DNA from: Diospyros lotus
Taxonomy: Eukaryota; Streptophyta; Magnoliopsida; Ericales; Ebenaceae
Length of the DNA stretch: 64,000 nucleotides
Direction: 5' to 3'
Assembly: GCF_014633365.1 (NCBI RefSeq)
Contig: NC_068350.1
Location: 39,485,119 to 39,549,118 of the forward strand
The notes beneath the pieces were generated by a model. The model saw only the letters and a program-made list of their open reading frames with translations. It had not been told where the DNA came from and did no database searches. Shown piece by piece: positions 33,060-43,984 of the stretch (position 1 is its first letter; every line of letters starts with the position of its first letter). A program made the position numbers and the translations under genes.

Positions 33060-33499
33060 GACATGAAAAAAATTCATCCCTAAATTTATAAAATTTTGTT
33101 TTTAATATTTTAAAAATAAAATTAAAGACAAATTTAATTCATTCTGTCTCTAAAAGACTTGTCGCTAACAAATTAAAAACGAAATTTTTTTTTCATCTCT
33201 AATTTAGAGATAGATAATTTTTTTCACCTAAAAAATATTCTCTCTAATTTGGTTGTATAATTAGTCTTAAAATTAGTCAAATTTTACATTTAGAGATGAA
33301 ATTTTTTTCTATCTCTAAGTCTGTCTCTAATTCGAAATATTAACTTTGATATCAAATATGGAAAACATTCAGAGATAGAGATTTTTCGTCTCTAAAATAA
33401 ATTTCAATTATTTTGGTCATCTGATATCTTTGAAATCCGTCTCTAACAGAGATGAAACTCTCTAAATTCAGTCTCTAAAAATGATTTTTTTTTACAGTG
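33060..33499. mobile_element. CACTA-like fragment (tentative)
   Basis: Many alternating phrases of the type TCTCTAA and AGAGATGAAA occur, and the right end TTTTTTACAGTG is the reverse of a CACTGTAAAAAA terminus. A matching left terminus and TSD were not found. Confidence 0.3.
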
Positions 33500-35515
33500 T
33501 AATTTGTATCACCTTCATAACACCTTTATTTCAATATACCTTTCATTTTTACCATTACTAGAGAGGTGATCCGTGCTATACATGTATAAAAAAATCAAAA
33601 CTTTTAAATGAAGGTTCATTGGCTGATGTAGCTTATTGAGTAACTCATTTGATCTCAAATAAATTGATAAATTATTATGCTAATAAGAAATTCCTCTTTG
33701 AATAATGAAAAATTTATTTGGGAGATTTTGTATAGAGTGGGTATATAGTTAGGTTGCACGGAAATTGGGAAATAATAGTTTTTTTAAAAAAGTAAGAAAC
33801 AAAAATGTGTCGAAAATATATAAATAAAGAAATATAAGAATATTTTTTTTAAATATAATTTTTAATATTAAAAAATTATTCAATCAAATATAAACATAAA
33901 TTCTATCATACATTCAAACAAATATAAGCACAAGTTATTTCTATCTTTAACATGGTTATCAAAATGAAATACAATCATAATATTTTTTTAATATTGCAAA
34001 ATAGTCTCGAAATATTTTCAAAATTATAGAAATGACCTATAAACATTTTTTTTTTTTATTTCTTAACGTTTCGAGATAGAAAACATTATCAAAGATGGGT
34101 AGTTTAGGCTAATTCTACAAACCAGACAAACCCCATTTACTTTAGATTGGATTTGTTATTTTTTATTTTTTGAATCATACACTAACTTTATTATATATTT
34201 TAATTATAAATTATCATTTATTTCAGTTAAAATACAACACTAATGAATCATTTATGAGGTGAAACATATTATTTGTCACACTAATTAAATTTGAATGTTT
34301 AAATAGTATTTATGTATTAATTATCCGATTGTCATGTCGTCCATTATATAAAACTTTTTTTATAGAAATTATTATACAAACCTATAGTTAAAAGTTTGTT
34401 TGTATAAAATTTTTCAAAGTTTTATTTTGTTCCATGTGATCAAAATAAAAGAGAAACTAAAATATTTTTCAGATAAATAAAATGTTTAGTTCATATAATG
34501 AGATTGCAAGGTTAATTTGGTTTAATTTTAGGGTATTTACTATTTCTTTTTCCTAATAAAAAAAATGAGACACCACAGGATTATAGAGGGATTTGGAGCA
34601 TTTGATCATTTATTTGAGTTCATTTGTAGTGATTTCACTGATGAATCCTTCATAAGGATCACTTGTTAAGTTTTTCACATCTTCTTAATAACTAGATTGC
34701 CCGAAAATGGAAACAAGAAATATATATGATATGAAATAAAAAGAGGAAATGATATTTTTTTTAAAAAATAAGAAATGAAAATGTATAAATAAAAAAATAA
34801 AGGATTTTTTATAAATATTTAAAAATTATAAAAAAAATAATTACTCAATCAAATATAAACATAAATTCTATTATCCAATCAAATAAACATAAAAATAAGT
34901 TATTTTTGTCTCCAACGTGATCGTCAGGACAACGAGACAGAATTACCTCCTTTTCTAACGCGGTTACAAAACATATACATGTTTTTCAATAGTGTGAAAC
35001 AGCCCGAAACATTTTCGAAATTATGCATATGGCCTAAAAACCTTTTTTTGGTTAAAAAATATTTTTAAAAATACCCTTTGTATATATACTTTACTTAAAA
35101 AACAAAAATAAATTATATTAATAATATTTCAACTCATAATCTTCAAATAATAACCGCGCGACTTTTGAAGTAATTTATCAGTACATTAAGACCCGGCCGT
35201 ATGTTTGAAAGCTTGAGTGTTGCGAGAGATCTCTGTACGGATTGGACAACTTCAACTTTATCTTACAAATACAAATATAAATTGTTTTTAAATTGTTAAA
35301 TACATTGAATATTAGTTCTTGCAAGAGAAGCAACACATTTGATCCAACAATACTAATGAATTTTATCATTATCCAGAGCATAATTGTAACCCTAATTAAG
35401 AAACAACGGATTATTATGAAACATATATATGTATGTATGTATATATATAAACACTGATTAATGATGAAGTTAAACAGTCATACAAACCGGAAGATTGAAT
35501 TAATCACAGAAACTA
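33500..35515. other. AT-rich spacer
   Basis: Very AT-rich. Two parts (about 33750-33960 and 34690-34920) share phrases such as ATCAAATATAAACATAAATTCTAT, so they are likely copies of one old repeat. No gene is seen. Confidence 0.5.
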
Positions 35516-35829
35516 AGTTCAAGAGCAGAGTTAAAACTTAACGACAAGCTAATAGTATTGAAAAATTAATGGTGAACCTAATGTCTCGAATTCGAGTCTC
35601 GTGAGCCCCCGATTAAGCAAGTGCAAGCTCTCCCATGGCCGCAATAGGAGAAACCTCCAAACCAGCTGGGAACAATCACAAAGGGAAAGTTCAAGAGCAG
35701 AGAGAAAATGGTGAACCCAATGTCTCGAATTCGAGTCTCGTGTGAACTCTTGGACTAATTAAGCAAATCCAAGCCATCCCATGGCGCCGATAGGAGAAAC
35801 CTCCCAACCAGCTGGAAACAATGGAAAGT
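35516..35829. repeat. Tandem duplication covering the 3' end of the VQ gene
   Basis: Unit 1 (about 35516-35687) and unit 2 (about 35688-35829) both contain AAGTTCAAGAGCAGAG, ATGGTGAACCYAATGTCTCG, TCGAATTCGAGTCTCGTG and a stretch encoding the last residues of the VQ protein on the minus strand. In unit 2 the tail is the real one (AGWEVSPIGAMGWLGFA). Unit 1 would read AGLEVSPIAAMGELALA then stop, so it is an extra, diverged copy of the C-terminus and 3' UTR. Confidence 0.85.
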
Positions 35830-36202
35830 CGTTTGGCTCTTGCATGAAGGCCGGCAAGTCTGCAACTCCGGGGAGATAGTCAACGGAGCTCGTCGTCCAG
35901 CTCCTTCCTTCTGCATCTTCTTCATCCCTCTCTCGAAACCCAGCTGGCAATCGCAGCGCCATTTTCTTGATCTCTGCTGGTTTTCTGGGCTGCGGCTTCT
36001 TGGCGGCGGTTTCGGAGGGTTTTCCGGTGAGTCTCTGCACCAGTTCCCGGAAGTTGGCGGCGTCTGTCTTGATGATCTCCGGTGCAAATATGTGAATTAT
36101 GCGGATCTTTGGCTTGGCTTTGGATATTTTATGTGAATCTCTATGCATGCCAGCATGATGAGCTTGTTTCTTCTTCATCATCATCTCCCGATTCTCCCCC
36201 AT
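35759..36202 (-). CDS. VQ-motif protein, single exon, 147 aa
   Basis: VQ proteins are small plant nuclear cofactors, many of which bind WRKY transcription factors and modulate defence or development. The motif FRELVQRLTG is at residues 51-60, preceded by a basic stretch and the block KIRIIHIFAPEIIKTD (residues 32-47). The sequence resembles the VQ17/VQ25-like branch; the exact orthologue is uncertain. It has no intron, as is usual for angiosperm VQ genes. The start ATG is at 36200-36202 and TAA at 35759-35761. The leader contains a GA microsatellite. The C-terminal coding region is duplicated directly downstream. The promoter was not resolved. Confidence 0.9.
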   Translation of the reverse strand: MGENREMMMKKKQAHHAGMHRDSHKISKAKPKIRIIHIFAPEIIKTDAANFRELVQRLTGKPSETAAKKPQPRKPAEIKKMALRLPAGFRERDEEDAEGRSWTTSSVDYLPGVADLPAFMQEPNDFPLFPAGWEVSPIGAMGWLGFA

Positions 36203-36216
36203 GTTTCTACAGAGAT

Positions 36217-36239
36217 AGAGAGAGAGAGAGAGAGAGAGA
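36217..36239. repeat. (AG)n microsatellite in the VQ leader
   Basis: An AG run just upstream of the VQ start codon. On the gene's own strand it is a CT-rich leader, common in plant 5' UTRs. Confidence 0.85.
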
Positions 36240-36557
36240 ATGATGTTTGTATATATGTATGTGTAGGTGAGGAAGGGAGATGGAAAGAGAGAGAAAATTA
36301 GTAAAAAAAAAGGAAGGTTTTTCGGGTGGGAGCAAGTATTGAATGAACCCTAAGTCTGACAAAAGAGAGAGCAGCTGGATGGAGAATCAACTAAAAGTAC
36401 TTCCCTGCCCATCCCATCAATGGTCCCCCAATTTCTATCCCCAGATGCTATATCTAAGCTACATTTTTGGTTTTGACATTTCTTGTCTTATTTAATATTA
36501 ATTAGAGAGTTGATTCATGCATCTTATAAAATGATAATTTAAGAGATTAATTATAAT

Positions 36558-37268
36558 CGCTCCAACAAAATGATTTGTTGAGACATCTTTTTTAGGGTAT
36601 TTTTTAAAAAATATCTTCTAAAATATCATTTTAAGGTACAATATAAAAAAATATCCTAATACAATAATTCTAACGAGACACAATAACCCTAATAGACAAA
36701 TCTAAATGTCTTATATAAAATACTATTTTAAATCACAATTTAAAGAAGTGTCTCAATAAACTAATTCTAATGAGATACGACAATAAAGTGCCCTAATAGA
36801 CAAATCTAATAAGATATAATTTTTGAAATATCCCATTAAAATAATTTTAATAAAACACTTTGATAAAGTGTCATAATAGACAAATCTTAAGTGCCTTAAT
36901 AGAATAATTCTAACGAAACTTAGATATACTATAAAATTAATATAGGCACGTATATTAATAAGATGGTGTATAGATTATGTGGTCACGTACGTGCAGGAAG
37001 AAGAAATGGTTCAGGGTTTTGGAGTCAAAAGAAGGCTTTGTGGGAGATGTGAAGAATAAATATATAGTAATTTTTTAGGCATTTTTAAGTGTCGCAACAA
37101 ACTTAAATTTATAGTTGTTTTTAAGTCATTTGTAAGTGCCACAATACGTTTTTGGGGCACAATTACACGCGACATTATTATTAGTGTTATAATAGTTTAA
37201 AATACCCCAATAAACTATCTATTATAAGGTATTTTTAAATGTCTCTTAATCCAAAATTTGTTATAGTG
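36558..37268. mobile_element. CACTA-like non-autonomous element, 711 bp
   Basis: The left end CGCTCCAACAAAATGATTTG resembles the reverse complement of the right end, CACTATAACAAATTTTGG. Both flanks carry the 3-bp repeat AAT (36555-36557 and 37269-37271), the TSD size of CACTA elements. The interior repeats diverged phrases such as CTAATAGACAAATCTAA and TAATTCTAACGAGA. No coding sequence. The left terminus has lost the canonical CACTA, so the assignment is moderate. Confidence 0.55.
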
Positions 37269-37271
37269 AAT

Positions 37272-38553
37272 CACCTGGCCTGTAATTGTTCACACTGAAT
37301 AATCACAAGAGATTAAGCGACCATTAACGTTGAGTGTTATATAAAATGTTAAACTTCGATGTCGATATAGCATTTCCCATCCCATTACAATTTCTGTATA
37401 ACAGTATAAGGCTTTTAACCATAAACTTTAAATTTTAAATCTTATAATATTTTAGGGATGTAAATGAATTGACGATTGCAAGAAGTATTCGTGTCCTCTT
37501 CAAGTATTTCTAAACGAATAATCAGGTGCCTTCACCACAAATGTTGACATTTGTGTCAAAAGTCTTAATATACTAAGAGAGGTAAGACATTTGAAGATTG
37601 GAAATACAAATCTCAAAATGAATTCATACCAAAATTTCTCTAATAGTTTTACATATTCTTTTTATGTTAGGAAAAATGTATATATATTAATACATTAGAA
37701 TCGTTTTTTTCAATTTTTGTTGTGGGATTCGGAATATGTCTTAACATAAAATTGTAAATAAGTAGTAAATTTTAAATTATTATCAATATATATAGAGAGA
37801 GAAAGAAACGAGTGTGGCTTTCCTATTGGAATGGGTCCAGAAGAAATAATTAATTTTGTTGCCAACCATCTATGTCTAGTTGGGTTAAATAACATTTAAA
37901 ATTGTAAATTAAGTCACGTTGAAGATGTCACCTTTTACAAAAATAAATTGTATTTCGTAAAGCATGATTAGGTGATGAACTCTTAGACTTAAATAAAAAA
38001 TACAAACGAATTAAAGAAATATTTTCATTTTTTATTTGTTTTCTCCTATAAATAATTTATAAAAATTATAAAATTTTATTTCATATTATTTATTGTAATA
38101 CTCCTTGTAAGCGATATCTCTCAAACCAATAACACGCTTAGAGTTGTTAGACGACTGATCGATATTAAGTTTTTATTATTTAAATAAAAATAATATTTTA
38201 ATCAGTTTAATTATTTTAATATTTTTCAATCAAGAGATCAAATCGAACATTAAATAATCAAAAAGCTTAAATTTAAAATTCAATCTAAATTAAATCGACT
38301 TATAAATTAAATTAAACTGAATTATTAATTTTAAGATTTAATTATTTTAATTTAATCAATTTTTTTGTTTTTTTTAATTTTCAGATCGATATTTCGGTTC
38401 GAGTTTCAAGATATTTTGTTTTTCGATAAGATGTATTTTTTTATTTTAAAATAATTTAATTGATCAAATAATATACCATAACATTAATTTTAAATTAATA
38501 ATAATACACGTTATCTAAAATAAAATATATTTATTTAAATTTAACCACTTAAA
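37272..38553. other. AT-rich spacer
   Basis: No gene. The part at 38150-38400 consists of old AT-rich repeat DNA with AATTAAATCGA-type phrases, similar in style to other decayed MITEs in the window. Confidence 0.5.
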
Positions 38554-38755
38554 ATGGAGTTTGAAGCAGTCGGAATGGTTGAGGGCGGCACGAGTCTCGT
38601 GGGGTGCGTCCACGTGGTGGTGACGCAACCAAATATCTCCCACGTCAGCCGTGATGATGATCTCCTTCACGTGCAAATCCGACGGTTACAATCTCCTCTC
38701 CGCACGGACGATATTTACTCCAATCGTATCCCTCCACCCTTATATATATAATCAT
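38554..38755 (+). promoter_or_regulatory. GC-rich island with G-boxes and an evening-element-like site, no gene attached
   Basis: Within about 200 bases are CCACGTGG (38611-38618), AAATATCT (about 38632), CCCACGTCAGC and TTCACGTGC, then a TATATATATAA stretch at about 38742. This is the composition of a light- or ABA-responsive plant promoter. The open frame across it looks accidental, and no recognisable gene follows. It may be a promoter fragment left by a deletion or carried by a repeat. Confidence 0.35.
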
Positions 38756-39014
38756 AATTATATATATGTTAATATCAGGCCGAACCTTTTTCAAATTCGA
38801 GCCGAACTAATTAAATTAAAAAAATAATTAAATGTAAGTAAATAAAAATAATTAAGAGTAAGTAAAATTTTGATTAAATCGAAATAAAAGAATTGAGATG
38901 GCCAATTTGAATAGAAAATAACATCGTTTTTAATATTTCAGTCAATTTAATAATTTTAATTTTTTTCAATAAGTAGATTGTGTTGTTTGTGATACCAAAT
39001 ATCCCAAGGCTATG

Positions 39015-39545
39015 ATGATCATGTGGGCCACTTTTGTGTGGATACAACCCAATGTGCAGGTCACCAAATAGAGAAGCAAGCCCAAAGGGCCTTTGAGGAG
39101 GCAAGGCCAATTTTGGCCCAGCAGCTCAGGCCCAAATTGAAGCCCAGCTCGGCCAGCCCTCTCCCAGGTATATAATACTTGTTTCTCGTTTTGTGACCTA
39201 CTTTTTCTCTGGCCGTTTGCGACTCCGTCCAAAACCCTAGCTTATCCTCTCCTCCTATCTCGCCATTTCTATCTTCTCCGAAAGCCTGGTTCCTTTATCC
39301 TCCTTTGACGGATTTTTTGTTGGTTTCGGTTTATCTCTTGATGGCTATAAAACCTATGTGGGTTCGATGGGACGATAGTGTGAAAAAGAAGAGAAACCTA
39401 GTTGAACTCGTTGGGTCTCTGTGTGAACCATTTCTGTGTGATCTTCTTGCTGTGTGCTGGTACCGAGCTAGGCCGATTGGACTTCGGTTTGGGAGAGCTT
39501 CTCGTTGGTTCGCTGTAGGTGATGATATATAGATCTGAGCCTTGA
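39015..39545 (+). promoter_or_regulatory. Housekeeping-type promoter and leader without a recognisable gene
   Basis: Several site II-type motifs (TGGGCC at 39024, GGCCCA at 39115, AGGCCCAAAT at 39129) are followed by TATATAATAC near 39169 and a telo-box AAACCCTAG at 39232-39240. This combination is typical of ribosomal-protein and other growth-related genes. The 75-codon frame at 39305-39532 follows but resembles nothing I know. It could be a non-coding transcript, a 5' UTR of a deleted gene, or captured promoter DNA. Confidence 0.35.
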
Positions 39546-40741
39546 ATAAGCTGTAACCTTCATTGGTATTTTTTTAAAAGGAAAGTTTAACTTTCTGTTC
39601 TTGTGTTTGTTGCTATCACTTGTGATTCGATTTGTTCGCTATTAACAGAAAGTGTTTTGGCTTTGTGCGAGATTATTTTCCCAACAGATTGAATCCAACT
39701 GAATTAATGAAAAAACTCAAATTTAGAAATTGAACCAAATTGATCTATAAATCAAACCAAACCGCCAATTCAACCAACTTAGTTTGATTATTTTGGTTTA
39801 ATCAAAATTCTCTTCGTCCCTAGTTAATATCCTAGTTTTAATATTAAATAATTTTATTTTATTAACTAGTGATAAATATATCATATTTTGAACTATTTAA
39901 TCACCTAATAGAAGTGTTTGAATATTGAAAAAATACAAATAAATATCTTTTGTATAAAGACATGGTGCATTTATTATTATTTAAAAATAAATTTATCACT
40001 TACACAAATGTTTGTTAGGATAATTTTTTAATTTTTGCTTTTGCTTTAATAAAAATCACAATTTGTTGTTTTTTAACTCAAAAACGAAATAGGAGACATC
40101 CGGTGTAACAATTTTTGAGCGTGATAATTTTTGGGTGTGACTCTAATCTCCTCATAATGCATAATATTGGAACTCACTCACATCTATGATTGATCCTATT
40201 ACCGTAAGTAGTCGACTTAAAGTTTTAATCCCTTAACCAAGAATGTGATGGAGCCACTTGAACCACCTAAATTACTATTGTGTTTGATGTGTCATAAGTA
40301 AAAACTCAGCAAAAAAAAAAAATAAAAAATAAAAAACCAAAATAATTTTTGAGCTTAAGATTGTATTATGCAATGGGCCGAGAGATCAGAAGGCCGAGAA
40401 ACTAATACGGTCTCTTAGAGATTGAAGACCGAGAGACCATTACGATTTCCCAAAGATGGAAAACTAAGAGACCAATATAGTCTCTGAAAAACCTATATCG
40501 AGGGACTACTATTATTGTCCATCGAAGACCATAATCAAGCTCTATTTCAAAGCTTATCTTGTAAATTTCTCCTTGATTAGGGGATCCCAAATAAAGTATT
40601 GTAAGAAAAAAGTATACCCAAAAGAATGCTAAATTAGATATTTCAAAAACTTTTTAGAATTACATACATTTTATGTAAAATAATTGTTTGATCTTTTAGA
40701 GCCTTTGAAAGATAGTTATAAAAGGGATTAGTGAGAGCTTT
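39546..40741. other. AT-rich spacer
   Basis: No gene recognised. The stretch near 39690-39800 has ATTGAACCAAATTGATC-type phrases of a decayed repeat. The stretch at 40380-40520 repeats GGTCTCTTAGAGAT/GAGAGACC-type words similar to those at 44590-44700, so both are probably the same repeat family. Confidence 0.45.
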
Positions 40742-40967
40742 TGTAACATCCCGCGTCGAGTGATAAAAATGATCGAAACAACTTACTCTAGTGGACCTAC
40801 GTGAACTTCCCAGGGGGTCACCCATCCTTGAGTTTCCCCAACTCAAGCACGCTTAACCCCGGAGTTCTTTACCTACATTCAACCCAAAATGTATCCAGTT
40901 GGTATTGTTTTCTTTCTTATTTATACTCAATATATATTACCATTCTCTGGGCTCTTGGGGTATTACA
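40742..40967 (-). mobile_element. Cassandra-type TRIM solo LTR containing 5S rRNA-like sequence
   Basis: Read on the minus strand, the segment starts TGTAATACCCC and ends GGGATGTTACA, the TG...CA palindromic ends of the Cassandra family. It contains a recognisable 5S rRNA-derived core (40870-40795). No second LTR, primer site or internal region is adjacent, so it is a solo LTR of 226 bp. The flanking pentamers (GCTTT and ATTTT) do not match well. Cassandra elements are known to carry 5S sequence with its pol III promoter. Confidence 0.85.
40795..40870 (-). other. 5S rRNA-derived core inside the Cassandra LTR
   Basis: The minus strand reads AGAACTCCGGGGTTAAGCGT, then GCTTGAGTT, and later AAGGATGGGTGACC followed by CCCTGGGAAGTTCACGT. 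These correspond to the internal control regions (A-box and C-box parts) of plant 5S rRNA. The 5' third of 5S is missing or diverged, so it is not a functional 5S gene. Confidence 0.85.
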
Positions 40968-41819
40968 ATTTTTAACTCTTGATGCTTAAAAAATAATGAT
41001 ACAAATATGACTTAAACAAGAATGAGTTTTATATGATTATGTTATGGCTATGATTGCAAATTTTAAAAAGTTGAAATTAAAACTTAACAAGCTGCAATAA
41101 AAAGTAAAAATAAATAAATATAGCACACAGATTTTATAATAGTTTGACTCAATTATCCTACTCCACTAAATCGGCTTCTTACTAAGAATTTCAACAATCC
41201 ACCTTAGTTTTTGTAGGATCAACTAAAACCTCAGCTTTTGACATGTGCAACTATAACCTTTGTTTTTCAATAGATTAGCAGTAATCTAATACAAATAACT
41301 TTTATAAGGAGCAATTAAAACCTCTTATACTATGTTTTTTTATGGATTCAAGCACTAACCATAACAAAATAAGTTAAGTATACAAATTTAAAACTTTGAG
41401 AAGTTTTTACAAGATCGATTTCAAATAATGAAAGTAGTTTCTCATAAAGAAAAGAGAGATAAAAAGAATGCGAAGATAAAAACACTCTATCTCTCTTTCT
41501 TTTTTTTATATAAGATGTATGCTTGAGGGCTCTTTCGCTTGAGTATGATAGTAAAAAATTTAGTTCAGCATCCACTCTAATTCTTCTTAAATTCTATCTG
41601 CCTTTTATAACTTTCCTTTATTTATAACTGTTAGTCTTTTTATCTAATGGATAAAACCCGTAAGATATTTAAGATATATTTTATTCTTTTTTATCCCCAC
41701 AATTAGATATATAATTTGTGCTCAAAAAATTAGATATATAATTTTTACAAGGTCTTTTTACAACGATTAGAATCAAGACTGTGCACTTTGTGGATGTTTG
41801 TAACTGCTATAATTTTAAG

Positions 41820-42943
41820 TTTCAAATCACTTTTACTTGAGTAAAAAGAGTTTATAATCGACTATTTTTTAACATTACTTGAGTAAAAAAATATCTGTAA
41901 TCAACTAATTTTTTACTATTCTTGAGTAAATTAAAACTTATTTACTCGATTAAAGTTATAGAACCAGAGACCATTATTTTTCAGCTAATATTTACTCAAG
42001 TATGGCTTTTTTTCACTTGATTACAAAAGAATAATACTTTATTATAAAATAATAATACTCGATTATTTTTTACATTTACTCAAGTGGATTAAAATTGCAA
42101 TCGATTAAATATAAACTCTTACTCAATTACAAAATATACCTAGTCAATTAATATTTTTAAAATACAGAGACCCAACCTTTGTCTAAGCAAAATTACTCAA
42201 CTAAGTTAAGATCTTACTCGATCATGCTCAACTTTTAGTCGATTAATGTCCAAGTATTAAAACTTGACATTTTTCATCCCATTTATCACTTGAGTAACAT
42301 AATTTATTACTCGACTAAAAAGATGATATACTCAATTATAAATTTTAAGTATTCGATTACTTTTGCTCTACCAAAAACTTGCAATAACAAAAAAAACATA
42401 TTTAGTCAAGTATGCTCTACATTCACTCGTTTACAAATTAAGTTTACTCGAATATAAATGGACATTTACTCAATTACAAATTTAGGTACTCGATTACTTT
42501 TGCTATACTAGATACCTGTCATAATCACTCGATTACAAAAGTATATTTAGTCGAGTAAAAATTCATACATACTTGGGATTATCGCCCTTGTGCTGTCCCT
42601 CGCCGCTCATGTTCTTGATTTCGATAAAGAAGGTAAATTGCATACGGGTATTTGGCATTTGCCTAAGTCGAGTATCAAACTTGTAACCTATTGATACTAA
42701 CCCCAGCGTATCACTTGTTCGTCACTTGACCTATGCCTTGGGGGCAAAATTCATATATACTTGAATACATATTAGCTTGTAATTGATTATATTCTATTCA
42801 GATTTGAGTTACTCAAGCACAAAAGAATTTTACTCTATTAAGTAAGATACAGTATAAAGATGTACTCAATTACAAATGATATTATACTTGAATAAAATGA
42901 TGAGTACAAAGACTCATTTGACTAGATCAATGCTTTACTTAAT
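41820..42943. repeat. Array of diverged ACTCGATTA / TAATCGAGT words
   Basis: Over about 1.1 kb the words ACTCGATTA, ACTCAATTA, ACTTGAGTAA, AGTCGAGTAA and their complements recur dozens of times, in both orientations and with irregular spacing. They are often followed by CAAA or TTTTT. A SINE (42576-42745) interrupts the array, and another element (from 42944) cuts its right side. A similar but distinct word array (GTCGATCGTTT) lies at 25140-25380. It probably belongs to the U3 of an old LTR element (inference). Confidence 0.6.
42576..42745 (-). mobile_element. tRNA-like SINE, 170 bp, with 18-bp TSD
   Basis: Flanking repeats AAAATTCATACATACTTG (42558-42575) and AAAATTCATATATACTTG (42746-42763) differ at one base. 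On the minus strand the insert starts GCCCCCAAGGCATAGGTCAA and has a B-box-like GGTTACAAGTTTGATACTC about 60 bases in, as in tRNA-derived SINEs. It lacks a clear poly-A or poly-T tail. Confidence 0.7.
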
Positions 42944-43531
42944 GGATAGTGCTATTTGTATAGAAGGCTTTTTATAGGTAACTTAAAAATATCATTTTGC
43001 TCATTTCTCTCTTCTCTCTCCTCACTCATCTCATTTATCTCTTTCTCGCCTCTCGTCTAGCCGACCGTCGCCTCGTCTCTTGCCTAGACAGCCAATGCCT
43101 TGCCTCTTCGCTTGGCCGACCGTCGCATCACCTCTCGTCTCTCGCCTGGCCGACCGCCGCCGCGAGAGGCGAGGCAGCCAAACAAGGATGTAGCGGGTGG
43201 CCGACGGCTACGGTCGGTCAGGTGAGGATGCAGCAGCGAGTGCGAGGCAACGGCGAGCTGTGAGGTGGAGACATCAGCGAGAAAAATGCTGTGAGAAGTA
43301 GTGCTGAAAGGGAAAGGAAAGAGAGATGTGTGGCTACTGGAGAGAGAAAGAGAGAGAAACAGTGCTGAAGGGGAAATGGGAGAGAGATGTGCGGTTACTG
43401 GAGAGAGAGGGGGGGGGAGAGATGAGAGAAGATAATATCGCGAATTTATTGCCATAAGTCCTCAATTTATTGCTAGAATATCATTCTGTAAATCATTATG
43501 TAAAAGATGTTTTGTACAAATAGCATAATCC
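42944..43531. mobile_element. Inverted-repeat element with CT-rich and GA-rich halves
   Basis: The left end GGATAGTGCTATTTGTATA and the reverse complement of the right end (GGATTATGCTATTTGTACA) match at 16 of 19 positions. Both flanks read TTAAT (42939-42943 and 43532-43536). The left half is CT-rich and the right half GA-rich, with a GC-rich middle full of GCCGACCGTCGCC-type phrases. The two long open frames on opposite strands follow from this composition bias. The superfamily is not clear. Confidence 0.65.
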
Positions 43532-43984
43532 TTAATTATTATGTAATTTGTATTCGAGTATTATTTTGATAAACAAGTATAGGAATGATTTACTCGATTA
43601 TAAGATATTTTAACACATGAAGCCCAACATATATTTAATACACAAATTATTTGTGAAAGATAGTTAAAATTAACTTTCTAATCACATTAACTTGATTACA
43701 TAAAAAGCTTTAATAAATTAAAATAATGAGATATTCTGATACACATGACTTTGATTGATTTCAAATGATAATAAGTTAAGTACAATACTTCATACTCAAC
43801 TAAAAGCATTTCTTTCTTTATCAAAGGAAGATCATTCCACTTTAGCACAAAATACAACAAAATACAGTATATAACACAAAGATGCAACAACATGATCACC
43901 GAGACAAAGCATCTTATAGGTTAGTAAAATTGGACTGTCCACTGCATACATTTGAAAGATTTAAATACCACAAAATTGTAGATT

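Noticed and set aside
39515..39545. Possible C/D snoRNA (GTGATGA followed by CTGA)
   Set aside because: The two boxes are only about 15 bases apart, and no second pair or terminal stem was found.
42997..43455. Two overlapping frames of 88 and 123 codons on opposite strands
   Set aside because: They come from CT/GA-rich and GCC-rich repeat DNA in a non-coding element; low-complexity translations.
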